Positions 48,230-61,220 are shown, numbered from the stretch's first letter. The stretch is DNA of 64,000 nucleotides from Glomus cerebriforme (GCA_003550305.1 QKYT01000126.1:144859-208858), one strand, 5' to 3'. Translations and numbers: made by a program. Notes: a model not told the origin generated them from the letters alone.

Positions 48230-49587
48230 TAACAATCACTAGCTAATTCAATTTTCGAATTTATAATTAATGGATAATATAGAAGAAAATAAATACGTAA
48301 AATCAATATTTAGTAATATTGAATAAGTTAAAATGTAAAATTATGCATCCTTTAAAATTATAAATAATACATTTAAAGTATGTATTTAAACTATTAGTTT
48401 ACAATTTATTTATCATCATAAACTTTCAAAAATTACAATTTATGGAAATATAATATTACTAAATAGTACAAAAAAGAAATAATTCTTTTTTTTTTTTATC
48501 AAAATTATAAATTATTAAATGCTAAAAATCAAAATATAAGTATTACAGTTAGACCTTTACATTATATACTAATATTTGCTTATAACAAATTTTTTCATTT
48601 CATAATTAATAAAAAAATCTCAATATATTCAATGTATTAATTTTTTTTTATAATATTTCATAATATAATGCATATTAATACAATTTCTCTTAATAATATA
48701 TATGAAAATCTAATTATATACTAATATTTTAGGTTATACTAATATAATTCAGGTTAGTATTATAAAATTAGTAATAAGATTTTATTTAAATATCATGTGG
48801 TTAAAATTAAATTTTTGGTCTGCATTATAATTTACTAATAATTATTATATATTAGTTATTAATTAAGTATCTGATTAATGTCCAATTAATTCAGAAATTA
48901 ATTAATTTTTGCCAAAATCTGATACCAATCAGATATCTAATTGGTAATTGATTTGTAACTAATTCAATAAAATAATTGATAATGAATTGGCAACCTATTT
49001 TATAACAATTAATACCAAATTAATATCTGATTTATAATCTATTATTATTAGCCAATTAATAATCTATCGATGACTGATTAATACCTATTTTTTTTTATAA
49101 TGGTTGATCAACTTAGCCAACTGATGCATAATTAATTACTGATTTACCAATATCAATAGCTTAACAAAAATTATTAAATTGAACTTTATGCAATGCAAAA
49201 AAAATTTTCAACTTATAAAACCTGAACAAAACTTCATTCTTAGTTTTTTCAAGATAAAAACTATCAAATAATATGGTTATAAGTATAATTATTAATAAGA
49301 TTAATCTAAAAAGTCATTTAAAATACATAAAAACTTACAAATCCTCTAAGATAAGTTATAAATTATTCAAGTAATATACTTTAAATTTACAAAACTTTGC
49401 AAGTTAATAGTTAATTACTTGCCAAGCTATATCATAAAAATTATGAAATGTTATTTAATAAAATAAAAACTTTTATTAATCATTTGATTTTTTTTTAATA
49501 TTTACTGTATATATTTTATATTTTCTATATTAATATTTAAATACAAAATATCAAATATTTTGAAAAAGTAATAATTTAATGGATTTT
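48230..49587. other. AT-rich repeat-like spacer
   Basis: Almost pure A/T sequence rich in variants of ATTAAT, TAACTAAT and TTGATT between PPIL3 and the Mutator-like element. No coding signal was seen. Confidence 0.55.
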
Positions 49588-49778
49588 GTAATTTATCAAC
49601 TGATCAATACATCGACTCCTTTACATGACCAACATGTGACCTGAAAATATACAAATAAAACCTTTATTTAATAATAATTATAAAAATTGTTCAGTTAGTT
49701 CGATTGGTAGAATACTGGATAATATACTTTTTATCACAGAAATGCAGGTTCAAATCCTGCACTAGGCCTTTTATTTTT
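49588..49778 (+). repeat. Left terminal inverted repeat of the MULE
   Basis: Closely matches the reverse complement of 52680-52868, including the stretch AAATAAAACCTTTATTTAAT and the whole embedded tRNA-like unit. The outer end (about 30 bases) is more diverged than the inner part. Confidence 0.85.
49689..49768 (+). tRNA. tRNA-Lys-like sequence inside the left MULE repeat
   Basis: 80 bases with a near-complete cloverleaf. The 5-prime strand GTTCAGT pairs imperfectly with ACTAGGC (two G-U, one mismatch). The D-arm is TAGTTCGATTGGTAGAAT with an A-box-like core. The T-arm GCAGGTTCAAATCCTGC is perfect and holds a B-box. The anticodon arm is abnormally long, between CTGGATAA and TTATCACAG. A T run follows at 49769-49772. 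Overall similarity is to tRNA-Lys. It is probably a mobile, non-decoding relic. Confidence 0.6.
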
Positions 49779-52679
49779 TTGCATTATTTCAAAGTTTTGT
49801 TTGATAGCTAAATCATGAAAATTACGTATTACAAAAAAATCTCATATGACTAAATAATTTGCACGCGCCGATACGCATTTACGAATAATTTAACAATAAA
49901 ATTTGTACGCATAAATGTGCATTTATAAATGATTAGCAATAAAGAAGTCAAACTTTATTCATTAAAGGACTAAATATTGCAATTTTTTTGATAGTATCCT
50001 AAATTACCACATTTCTCACAATACCTTTATTACTTTATTTTTTTACCCTGATCCTTTTCATTTGATACTTTATATCTTCTTGTACCTGCCGATCTTTCTT
50101 TACCATATTTTATTTTTGGATTTTGCAGTTAAAACACATTTGCATTCTCTTTATCATTCTTATGAACCTCATCTGATTCTTCATTTTCAGATTCAGATTC
50201 ACTATCATCATTTGCAAAATTTTTCAGAATTCCAATTAGATGTAATGATTTCAACTTTGACTGTAAAGCTTTTCACAAAGCTCTTTTGTATATACCATAA
50301 AGAGTACTATACATCAACTTTTCATCAAGAAGATTCATGCGTCGGTTAAGAAAATCTTCCTTTTCTTTATCAATAATACATAAATAATCCACACCAATTT
50401 CCTGTATCATATTTATAGATATGTTATCATAAAACTTATCAGCAATAATAAATTATTTGTGTGATACATTCTTATCCTCTTAATACCACCTGAACGGAAT
50501 GAGCCGAATATGAAATTTGGCTTCGCAAGTATTTAGCATAATCTAAAAGTAATGTTAAGATTATTTCTTCTGAACGGTCAGCTATAAAATAAGAGCATAT
50601 GTACACATTACCTGAAAGTAATGTCTATAAATTATTCCTTTCCAAATGGCCATAAAACAAAAGTATATATGTGCATTATTTTTCAAAAGAACTACATAAT
50701 GCTTTATTTTTGATGAATTTTCAACCTCAATGGCCCATATTTTCTTAATATTATCACATTCACTAACTTCTATTAACTAGTCTATAGTAGTTTGTGGGTT
50801 TTCAGCATATTCTTTTTTATAGGAATCATCATTAATTATGGTAATATTCTGTTAATTAACCAACCTTACAGTATAATAGAGCGATTAATTAATTTCATCT
50901 CATTGTAACTTCAAAATCACCAGCATTAGAAACTTTTCATAGCATTTATCCATTTCAGTAAACAGGAAGTTGGATTTTTCTAGGTTCTTAACAGATAGAA
51001 TTGCAAGTCTCTATTATTGATATCTGTTGTTCTTGTCATGTTCATTAAGTAACTTGTAAATTTCTGTCATTAGTTTACATAATAAAATATCAGAATTAAA
51101 TAGCATCCTTTTGATACATGCATTTACTGATTCAATATATAAAAATATAATCATTCCGCTGGTAAATTTGAAGCTTGTGTATGAATGTGTTCAATACTCT
51201 TTAGAAGAGTATAATCCCTCTAGGTAAGATTGGCTTTGTAGGTAGTCTTCAATTAGTTTTGCAAAATGATCATAAAATATTAAAAGTCCCAAAAAAAATT
51301 CTAATATTGATCTCCAAAAGGTTTCTGAAGATTTTTGTGAAAATTTTGTGTTATATAAAAAGCATAATGAATTGGATATGTGTTTGTAAATACTTCCTTA
51401 ACTATTGCATCAACAGCTGGGTTTAAATCTATTATAATTACAGTTAGATGAATGCTGTTAGCCTTAATAATCTGTCTAAATAATCAAGAATAAGACTCTT
51501 TACTTTCATCTATAAGTAGACTCTGTGCAAAAAGTATATTTTGCATATTGTGATCAAATCTTACAAAAAGAGACAATGCCATCCCATATCGATTCATTTT
51601 ATACATAATATCATTGATAATGTAATTACTGAATCAAATCCAATATTTTACCTGTTTTGGTATTATCCACATTAAGTGAGTTAAGGTATTATTATTATCT
51701 CATCCTCTTAATATGATCCATCTAGGATTGTTTTCTTTTTGTCTATCAAGTCAATTAGACATTTTTGCAGCATCATTTAGAAGAGATTTTGCCATAGGTC
51801 TAAATCTTTTTATCACTGCATATATGTCTTTACTATAAAAAGTATGGGCAAAGTACTTTCCCTCCAAGTACTTTCTTTGCGCTATAGTCCACATCTTGCA
51901 ATATTGTGTCAAAAATTGGATATCTTCTATCATTTCATCGCTAAGCTTTTTCTCTTCTCTAAATGCTATGATTTCGATATTCAGATCGTGATTATGCTCA
52001 TTCACAATTTTATTAATAAATATTGTAGAATCTGGATTATTTACCTTGAGATAAGAAGCATTAACATGTCATGGATATGACATCTTTTTGATACTAGTTT
52101 CTTTGTAGATTTTAATATATAGCTTCTTCCATGTTCGCATATATATAACCTTTGTCTAATATCATCCTCCTCCTTAATAACTTTATCTTTTATCACACTA
52201 AAACCTTTATTTTTACCCAATTACTAATAAATTGGTCATATAACATTCAGCTTGCAAATACCTTTCCTATATAAAGTCCTGTAAAGTTACTTTCAATGTT
52301 AGAATTCATGTTTCTAGCAAAGCAGAAAAAAAAATATTTAAAGTAAAATACTGCAATGGTAAAATAGTGCAAAGAGAGGGAAATAATGTAAAAAAAGAAT
52401 AGTAAATACAAGAAAAAAGATCAATCATGTGAAAAAAAGTGAAGGAATAAATATTGCTATTAGAAAACTTTAAAAAAAGTTGATATGAAAATGTCTTTGT
52501 AAAATGCATAAAAACTGTGAAATTTTATGCTGATTATTACTAAAAATTGCGTACATATAACATGTGTAATATTTTCTTCATGTGTTTTGCCTGTTTCACA
52601 TAATCACATCTAATTTGTCTGATTTTAGCATAATGTAAGTGCATTTTATTTAAACGCGCTAAATGAAATTCTGAAATAA

Positions 52680-52868
52680 TAAAAAGGCCCAGTGTAGAAT
52701 TCAAACTTGCGTTTCTGTGATAAAAAATATATTATCCAACATTCTACCAATTGAACTAACTAAGCAATTTTTATAATTATTATTAAATAAAGGTTTTATT
52801 TATATATTTTTAGATCACATATTAGTCACGTAAAGGGGGATCGATGCATCGACCGGTCGATAAATTAC
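52680..52868 (-). repeat. Right terminal inverted repeat of the MULE
   Basis: Inverted partner of the left repeat at 49588-49778. Confidence 0.85.
52686..52765 (-). tRNA. tRNA-Lys-like sequence inside the right MULE repeat
   Basis: 80 bases on the minus strand. The acceptor stem GCTTAGT/ACTGGGC is fully paired with two G-U pairs, and the D-arm is TAGTTCAATTGGTAGAAT. The T-arm is damaged relative to the left copy (GCAAGTTTGAATTCTAC). The anticodon arm has the same elongation. A T run follows the 3-prime end, as in the left copy. It faces into the element. Confidence 0.55.
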
Positions 52869-54768
52869 TTTTTTCTAATTTAATTATTATAATTTAAAAA
52901 AAAGTAAATCAAAAAGTTTTAATATGTAAAAAATTGTAATAATATATTAGAAATTTATAATGATATTATAAAGTTTGCTATTTCTCACCCTTGGTAATCA
53001 TCACTGGTATTACATAATAGTATATATTATATGATTTCAAAACTTTGAATTGCATAACATTTTTTATTTTAATTAATATTATTTTTACTACTACTTGAAA
53101 TTTATTGTTATTATAAACTATATATAAAAAATATTTATAATACAATCAATACATTTAATAAAAGAAATTAATAATAAACTAGATCTTTATTTATTTTAAG
53201 TATAACTATTATTAACTACACAATCTAACAATTTTGTCCACCTATATAAAGCTAAAACTAAACTAATATATAATTATCACAAATATTCATTTTCTTTGTT
53301 ACAGGATGATTTAGCCTTATATTTTGAATATCCACGTATATTATAATCTTTACCAAAGCAATAGCTACATATTTTCTGTATAGTTACATTATCAGATTTG
53401 GCTAATGTAATATGATCATATGCGTGGATTTAATTCATTGTAATAAAAATGTAATTCCGTTGTAAAATGTTTTTTATGTAATACCAAGTTGATCAGTATA
53501 CATGGGTTTCATATCAGGTGAATTTGCAGATCAATTAAACAAATTTTTTTTTNGTCGTACTTTACACACTAACAAAAATACTTATTGCAAAAAACTCGTC
53601 CCAACCCATCTGACATAGTTACAACCCATCCGACATAGGTAGGTCATATTATAAGTTGCATAAATAGTTATAGTTAATATTTTTATTTCATTTTTTAGCC
53701 GTCTTTTTCATTCTTTTTAGTTATTTTTTTTTAAAAAAAAACTTGGTTTAACTTCTTTTTTTTCTTCTGTAGTTTCTTAATTACGTATATAATTTTGAAT
53801 GTGNANAACTGAAGACAGCTTAGATTTGATTTTTTATTACTTTTATTTTTATTTTCCTATTATTTCTCTTGTAGAGAGTTGTTTTGAACAAATTTTAATT
53901 AGGGTGGCTTTAGCAATAATATGTGATCTGCACCAATGAATCAAATCCGCCGATATATTATTTTCTACTATTAATTTATATTACTTTAGAAGTTATCCTT
54001 TTGGTTTGTAATATTCTAAATTTGATATATCAGAAAAAATGGATAAATATTGAGGATTATCTTGAATAAAAGATCCTTACTGTAATAATTTAGTACCTAA
54101 AGAAAAATAAAATCCTTAGTAATTTCAAAGCTTAAAATATGCTTATATAATATTTAATATATGAAAAAGAAATAATACTGATATTTTTTTCAATATTTAA
54201 ACCAGTGCTTCTATAATATTTTGTGATAAATTATATTAAAATTCTGATTAATTTAGCTATAACATTTTCTAAAATAGCAATTTAAATACTTGTTTTAGCT
54301 ATAGATATTATGATACTATATTGAATTTTTTTGTTAACCTTTTCTCTAATCATTAAATAAAGTATATATATCGTCTATTCTTAATTGATTCATATAACTC
54401 AATAGTATTGCTGTATGATTTCTTTCATTATTTACAATTGTAATAAAATCTATTAAATTAGTATTTAAATCCAAATTTAAATTAAACCAACATATATAAA
54501 TATATGAAATATAAAATATCACTTTGTCTAATTGAATAAGTATCCTAAATTGATAGTGACATATTATTTCTTAATTGATAATAAACATACAAGTATAAAA
54601 TAATATCATATTTTTAAGTATAATAACATAATGTGATTTAGAAGTTTTTAATGCAATATATAATACTTTCCAAATTTTAATAATATTATTATAGGATATA
54701 CTATTAAGAAGATTTTGTAAATAAATTTGAAGTATACAGTCATCCTCCTCTATAGTTACCCCCTGTAT
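52869..54768. other. AT-rich repeat-derived region
   Basis: Mostly A/T sequence with a few N bases (around 53553 and 53804). Apart from a zinc-knuckle-like remnant at 53294-53427 no coding signal was recognised. Confidence 0.5.
53294..53427 (-). pseudogene. Transposase C-terminal remnant with degraded zinc knuckle
   Basis: On the minus strand about 44 codons read open: HAYDHITLAKSDNVTIQK, then CSYCFGKDYNIRGYSKY and KAKSSCNK. The spacing C-x2-C resembles the start of a CCHC zinc knuckle, with Tyr at the expected His and last Cys positions. It resembles the C-terminal end of FAR1/MULE-type transposases, but lies outside the MULE inverted repeats. Confidence 0.4.
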
Positions 54769-55929
54769 AAGCACAACCTCTATTTTTTTTTTTAATGATG
54801 TGATCTTGCATTTTAAGTTTATTTAAACATTATAGCAAATATTATAAATAATAAAATACATATAAAGAAAATTTAACTAAAAACACTATCCCTCACTAAG
54901 CGAAAAAAGGCCGACCAGTCACTGTTCAGAAATTCTGCAGAAACTGAATAGCATGTCCATAAAGCTAAAGACGTTCCAACCCAAAAATGAACCAAAAAAA
55001 AAAAATTAAAATTAAAACAAGCTTCCGAATATTAATCTTACCAATGATCGAGAAGTCTATGCAATGATCATAAGGGTTATTTCTCTCATCCACGTCAGAA
55101 ACTCTCTGGATGTGCCAGAAGACAGAGCCAGTTCGTCTTTGCAACCCCTCAGGTCTTCTACCAGGATTATCCTCATGTGACCAAACTCATGCACCAGGAA
55201 TTTCACCTGATCGCTTTTCACCCCTCTTAAAATGATCGATACCTTTAGAGCCAAAAATCAACAAGTTACACCAAACTAGCCTTTTTGCGATCATCATTCC
55301 AGTACCCCCATCCCCCAAAAAAACTGCAGTACCGCAATGTATACCAACAGCAGGAGTCTGATGAAAAATAAAGGAGAACAATCAAAGACTCTTCCAAGAA
55401 ACAAAAATAAAAATAACATACAAAATAATGAAAATAAAATTAGGAAAAACAACTATATCTAGCCACAAAAAACCTAAAGTAAAGTACACTAGGAAAAACA
55501 CCAAACTACACTTCAAAAGAAAAAGTTCTTCCCCTCCAAACCCTTTGCAAATAGTTCGTCCACAAGAACCCAGAGTTAAGAAAAATCATTGTCTTCCCTA
55601 CAAACTTTCTATTACTTCCCTTTTCTGACTCCGAAGAGATAAAACTTATGCAAGACTAGACAGCTGAGAATACCAAGCGCTGCTAGAGGTATCGTTAAAG
55701 GCCGTTATCCAAGAGTTATAAAATGAAAATTGTGGGTATATTTAAAAATAATAAAGCACAAATAACCTAAACTATTTTATTAAATATTAAATAACAAGAG
55801 GAGCATTTTTTCTTAAGACCCTGAAGGCTGTCACCATAGTGAACGAAGCCTCAAGGTTATGTTTTTGCTTCGTAAAAAATTTGGAAAAAAATTTTTCGGA
55901 AAAGAGTGGCCCTTTAAGCATAACCTCTT
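54769..55929. repeat. Tandem repeat unit 1 (about 1161 bases)
   Basis: Begins AAGCACAACCTCTAT and ends just before the same motif at 55930. It matches unit 2 along its whole length, for example CAGGAATTTCACCTGA, CCCTTTGCAAATAGTTCG and AAGACCCTGAAGGCTGTCAC in both. Richer in G and C than its surroundings. Open frames inside (55057-55254, 55187-55381, 55428-55628) are short and not conserved intact in unit 2, so no gene is called. Confidence 0.85.
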
Positions 55930-57081
55930 AAGCACAACCTCTATTTTTTTTTTTTTAACAATGCGATCTTGCATTTAAATTTTATTGATTTGTATACATA
56001 TGATAACAATATTACAAATAAAACAACAAAAAGAAAACACTACCCCTCGCTAAGTGAAAAAAGACCGACCTGTCACCGTCTGGGAATTCTGCGGAAGCTG
56101 AACAAAATCACAAGGCCAAAGGTACCTCCAACCTGAAATGAACCAAAAAGAAAAAAAATTTTAATCAAGATTCTGGATGTTAATCTCACCGATGCTTGAG
56201 AGGACTTTGAAGTCTTAAGATGACCGTAATAGATTAACCGAATTGTCCACACCTTTTGGATAAATCCAACAAGCACGTGCATCTATCAGCAGAGCCAGTT
56301 CATCACCAACTCCTCAATACCCCTCAGTTGTTACACCAGGATCATCCCCATGTGACCATACTCACGTATCAGGAATTTCACCTGACCGCTTTTCACCCCC
56401 CTTAAAATTGGTCGTCATCTTAAGAACCAAAAATCAACAAATTACACCAAACCAGCCTTTTTGCAATCTTCATTTCCAGTCCTCCCATCTTCCAAGAAAA
56501 CTGCAGATCTTAACCTAACAGCAGGAGTCATGATAAAAAATACCAGCAAACAACCAAAGACTGCGATAAGAAACAAAATTAAAAATAACACATAAAATAA
56601 AGAAAATAAAACTAGGAAAAATAACTATATCTAGTCGCAAAAAACCTAGAGTAAAAAGCACTGGGAAAACACCAAACTACACTTCAAAAGAAAGTTCTTA
56701 CACTCCAAACCCTTTGCAAATAGTTCGTTCACAAGAACCCAGAGTTAAGAAAAATCGTACTCTTCCCTACAAAACTTTTTATTACTTCTCTTTTCTGATT
56801 CCAAAGAGATAAAACTTGTACAAGACTAGACAGCTGAAAAAACCAAACGCTGCTAGAGGTATCGTTAAAGGCCATTATCCAAGAGTTGTAAAACGAAAAT
56901 TGTGAGTATATTTAAAATAATAAAACGCAAACAACCTAAACTATTTTATTAAACGTTAAATAACAAGAGGAGCATTTTTCTTAAGACCCTGAAGGCTGTC
57001 ACCATAGTAAATGAAGCCTCCAGGTTGTGTTTTTGCTTCGTAAAAAATTTGGAAAAAATTTTTTGGGAAAGAGTGGCTCTT
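55930..57081. repeat. Tandem repeat unit 2 (about 1152 bases)
   Basis: Second unit in direct orientation. It starts AAGCACAACCTCTAT and is followed at 57082 by AAGCATAACCTCTAT, a third copy of the boundary motif. The differences from unit 1 are scattered substitutions and small indels. Confidence 0.85.
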
Positions 57082-58637
57082 AAGCATAACCTCTATATAA
57101 TCATATCAGTTTTAGTCCCAAATTTTTATATAGTAAAATACCTTTAGTTCTTTGTAGTCACAAATTGATTATAGTTACTATCATAGCAATTATTGGTCCC
57201 AATATAATAGTTAACATATAAAAATTTCCCTTTTTATAGTTACATCAATAGGACTTCAGATATTATATACTTATTAAATTTAATATAAAATTATTAAACA
57301 TTTAATATAAGTATTTTAACAAATTAACACTTTTTTTAGAATTATATTTACTCCTTAATTTACTTTAATTAAGAAGTATAAATAAAAATAACATGTAAAC
57401 ATGTAAAAAGTCTTGTGTAATTCTTTTTACATATTTGTATATGTGACTAAAATAAATTTACATGTCTTTACGTGATGCATAATAAAACTATTTATAGTTG
57501 TGTAATTTTATTAAACTCCCATTGTAACCAAAGATATAGGATAGATCGTATAAAGATTACTGTTAGTTATAATATTTATAGTATGGAAATTAACATTTAC
57601 ATTTCAGATAGTTTTATAGTTTAATTTTTAGATAATTTATAGTTTAGTTTAGTAACACATGATTAGCACATGATTAGTGTAACAAAGCAAAGTATGGCGT
57701 AGTAAATGTGGCAAAGTAAATAATCGACAGTTACATCATAAAAAGTACAATTACATCATGAAAGGAGTAATTTATTATTAATAATTAGTAATCATTAGTA
57801 ATCAGAAAAGATAGAAAAATTGAGAATATATGAAATTAAAAAATTGTAGATAATTTATAGTATTACAAGTAGATTAGTGAAATATAGTTTAGTGAAACAA
57901 GTAGATCAAAATTAATTATAAAAAGGCTAAAGATCTCTTTTGATAGAATTTTTAGCTTTTAGCTTATAATTAAAAAAAATAATAATAAATAAAATAAATA
58001 TTAAAAACACAAATCCTTAAATTATTTCCCTTGCAAAAAAGGCCTGAATATAATAGTTCTATTAGCCCTGAAGTAGCATAACCATTTTCTTTATACACAA
58101 TTTTTCTTTGTCTTAATATTTTAAATCCAGAAATAAAGTATGGAAAATTAATCCAGTTTAATTATTTAATGTGAGGAGGATTAACCTAAGGAAAAATATC
58201 GCATTTTAAAAGTTAAAATTGAAGATTATAAAAGAAAGAAAGGTATATTAAATTTAAATCAAGCATAATGTTAAACTAACACTTAATTTTAGTCTACTGG
58301 CATGTGACAGGTACTGGTTACACTATTAAAATAATGTATTATATAAAAAAACTTTAACCCCATTAAAGTTATGCATTATATAAAAAAACTTTGACTTCCT
58401 ATCAAAGTTTCATTACTAATAAATATTTTTAGCCTTCCGATAAATATTATTATATATAGTAATAATGAAACAAAATTATACTAAAATATATAAAAAAAAA
58501 AATCACAAAAAAACTCTTTTTCCTAATTCTATTATATTATATATATTATATAATAAAAAAAAAATTATATTAAAAAAATCCCTTCTACTCAAAAATATTA
58601 TATTACTTATTATATATAATAAAAAAAATTCCTTTTA
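57082..58637. other. AT-rich repeat-like spacer
   Basis: A/T-rich sequence between the tandem repeat and the hAT element. It holds short local repeats such as CATTATATAAAAAAACTTT near 58374 and a near-copy at 58335. Motifs like TATAGTTAC recur near 57160 and 57236. No gene was recognised. Confidence 0.45.
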
Positions 58638-59169
58638 CCTAGAGGTTGCTTGCCAAAACCTGTTTAGCCTAATGCCGAAAGGTGAAACCTCTTATATAGT
58701 GCTGAAATACTGAAATGCTAAAATTACAAAACCTGTCAAAATTGCGAAACTGCTGAAACTTACCAAAACCTCTATAATAGGTTTATCCATAGTTTTGGCA
58801 TAATTGATCATAAGATTTGAATATAGTTACATCAAGTTATACCAATTAATAATATAATTTAGATGATCAAATAATCTCCAATCTTTTTTTTACCATTTTC
58901 TTTCATTTTCTTTCAAGCTTTATCTAGTGTTAGTCTGTTAAAATTTTAAAACTGACTCTTAGACATATATATTGCATGTTTTTAAAATTTTTTTTTAAGG
59001 GATTTATATACATTAAAGGAAAAATGCATTACATATTACATATATTTGATAAACAATTCTGTNATTTCTTTTCATTAATAGTACGAAAGTTTCTTCTATT
59101 TTCTTAATAATAAAATTAATAAAAACTGTTCAAATGACTAATCACATAGCAGATACACATATTTAAAAA

Positions 59170-61220
59170 AAAAATAAAGAAGGTCAATCACTTAATACTA
59201 TTTGGAAAGACATTCATAAAGAAGTATTTATTGGTTCTGGTAAATTTGCCACCTCTTGTAAGTACTGTAGTTATACATGAACACGCAGAGAAGTTTCAAA
59301 GTTTGAAGAGTATCTTTTAAACCATTATTAACATATATCACCAGCAGTTGTTAGAAAGTATATGACTAAAATAATGGAATGACAAGATAAGTCAAAGTCA
59401 TCTAAAAAAAAGAAAAAATTCTGAAGGTCATCAAAGTATCATGGATTATTATCATAATTCAACAGAGCTTAACGAATACAGATTTACAAGAAATAATTGT
59501 GTATTAGTTAAATTCTTTATTGCTTGTGGTATTTCCTTTAGGATAGTAGAACACCCATTTTTTATTAATTTTTTAAAAGAATTAAATGCTGGATATAATG
59601 CACCAACAAGAAAAGTTTTGGTAAATCAACTACTTGAACGTGAATTAGCTCAAGTAAACTTTAAAATTAAGTCTAAGTTTGAAAAGGAAATGAATTTAAC
59701 TTTAGGTTTGTTAAATTACATAGGCTATCATAAGTNTTTTTTATTTAATCTTACTTACTATCTATAACATTATTAATACAATTNAGCATTCGATGGCTGG
59801 ACCTCTGATATATATCGATCGTTTAATTTGGAACTTCATTATAATGACTCCATCGCGTAAAAAATACCTTTATTAACTTTCTGATTTATCAGAAACTTCT
59901 CACACTGCAGATTATTTANTTACAGTAATTGAAAAGGTTATTGATGATATTGGAAAAGATCGAATATGTGCTGTAGTATCTGATAACGCGGCTAATATTC
60001 AAAATGCACAAAAAATTATCCATAAAAATCATCCAAAGATTGAGAACGTGCGATGCGTAGCACATTCTATTAATTTAATTGCATGTGACATCATCAAGAA
60101 GAAGTTTGGTAATCATTTATTAAAATGTGTTAATATTTTGACAACTTTTTTTAGAAGTTCTCATTAGGCTAATTCAAAACTTGTTCATATAATTAAGGAA
60201 AAAGGAATTAGTGGAGGAGGATTAAAATTATACTGCAAGACACGCTGGACTACTGCTAGTGAATCTGCAAATATAGTGATAAATTTGGAGTCAGTTCTTG
60301 AAGAAATCACCTTCAATCATGATCATTTGCTAACAAATGATAGAATAAAAGAAATTATTCAATCATGAAATTTTTTTTCAAATTTGCGAGTTTTTGGATT
60401 TGTTCTGGATCCTCTAAGAAAAGCAGTACTTTTTCTAGAATCGAGAAGAGCTATACTTGCAAATTGTTTTCTGAGCTTGGCGAGACTCGTGGTTACGTTA
60501 AAAAAGCTTTTTAGATCATTTAATTCTGCATTCTGAAATTATTATATCAAAGTAATAAATGAAAGATGTGATGAGTTTGATAATGATAAGTATATTACTT
60601 GTTTTTTTTGGATTCTCAATTCAGAAATGCACCACTTAAAAAATCTGCCTTTAATAGAGTTTTGAAATGTNCTGCTTCAATTGNAAAAAGTTTAGGTTTT
60701 GATTGTTATGAGGCTGAAACCCTATGTGATCAAATACAAAAATACAGTAATGAGCAAGATCCATTTGATCTAGATATTGGTTTTGCTAAAGATAGTCCTA
60801 TGAATTAGTGAAAATATATTAATACCGAACCAGAACCAAATGTTCTTTCAAGAATCGCATGTCATTTATTTGCAATATGCCCTAATTCAGCATCTTGTGA
60901 ATATAAATTTTTGACTTTAGGATGGCTATACCATAAATATCGCTTAAATCTTAATTTGGAAAAAGTAGAATTCATATGCAAAATGATTTTATATTAGAAA
61001 TCTAATTCAAAAAATGAACTTAGATTTTATGGAATTGATTCAAAAAATAATACTCGCCTTAATGATAATGAGATTAATATATGTATTACAGAGGCTTTTG
61101 CAGAAGTGAATAATGAGAAAAATAGTGATGAACAACCTTCTATACATAGATTAACTACAAGTGATAAAATAATACCCGAAGACAATTGTCATGTAGTAAT
61201 CAAAAGTCCATGAATTGATA
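59170..61220 (+). pseudogene. hAT transposase remnant (BED zinc finger, DUF659/hAT core)
   Basis: Fragments in order: a BED-like finger (GSGKFATSCKYC with a later NHY), then FFIACGISFRIVEHPFFINF. This is followed by LLERELAQVNFKIKSKFEKE, VVSDNAANIQNAQKI, CVAHSINLIACDIIKKKFG, and LYCKTRWTTASESANIVINL. Near 60850-61000 the C-terminal hAT dimerisation-like stretch is only weakly visible. Stops occur at several places (for example around 59278, 60168 and 60366), and N bases interrupt the frame. The motif order matches zf-BED hAT elements common in fungi. Confidence 0.7.

Larger units (their letters stand above)
49588..52868 (-). mobile_element. Mutator-like element (MULE) with long inverted repeats
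   Basis: About 3.3 kb bounded by inverted repeats of about 190 bases (49588-49778 and 52680-52868). On the minus strand the interior encodes, in order, decayed parts of a FAR1/MULE-type transposase. An N-terminal region (HNHDLNIEIIAFREEKK) lies near 52000. The MULE domain (YKMNRYGMALSLFVRFD, SYSWLFRQIIKANSIHLT, YPIHYAFYITQNFHKNLQ) lies near 51600-51310. A SWIM-like segment (HYVVLLKNNAHIYFCFMAIW) lies near 50700, and a degraded zinc knuckle (CEKCGNLGYYQKNC, His changed to Tyr) near 50000. Several stops make this copy non-autonomous. Target-site duplications could not be defined. Confidence 0.8.

Noticed and set aside
49689..49768. A functional chromosomal tRNA-Lys gene
   Set aside because: The anticodon arm is malformed, and a second inverted copy lies at the other end of the transposon, so it is treated as an element-borne relic.
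50062..50349. 95-aa plus-strand open frame in the MULE
   Set aside because: It is the antisense shadow of the minus-strand transposase C-terminal region.
54769..57081. Long terminal repeats of a retrotransposon
   Set aside because: The two copies are directly adjacent, with no internal region, primer-binding site or reverse transcriptase between them.
58465..58713. 82-aa plus-strand open frame
   Set aside because: It consists of Lys/Ile/Asn runs from homopolymer-rich DNA and crosses the hAT end.
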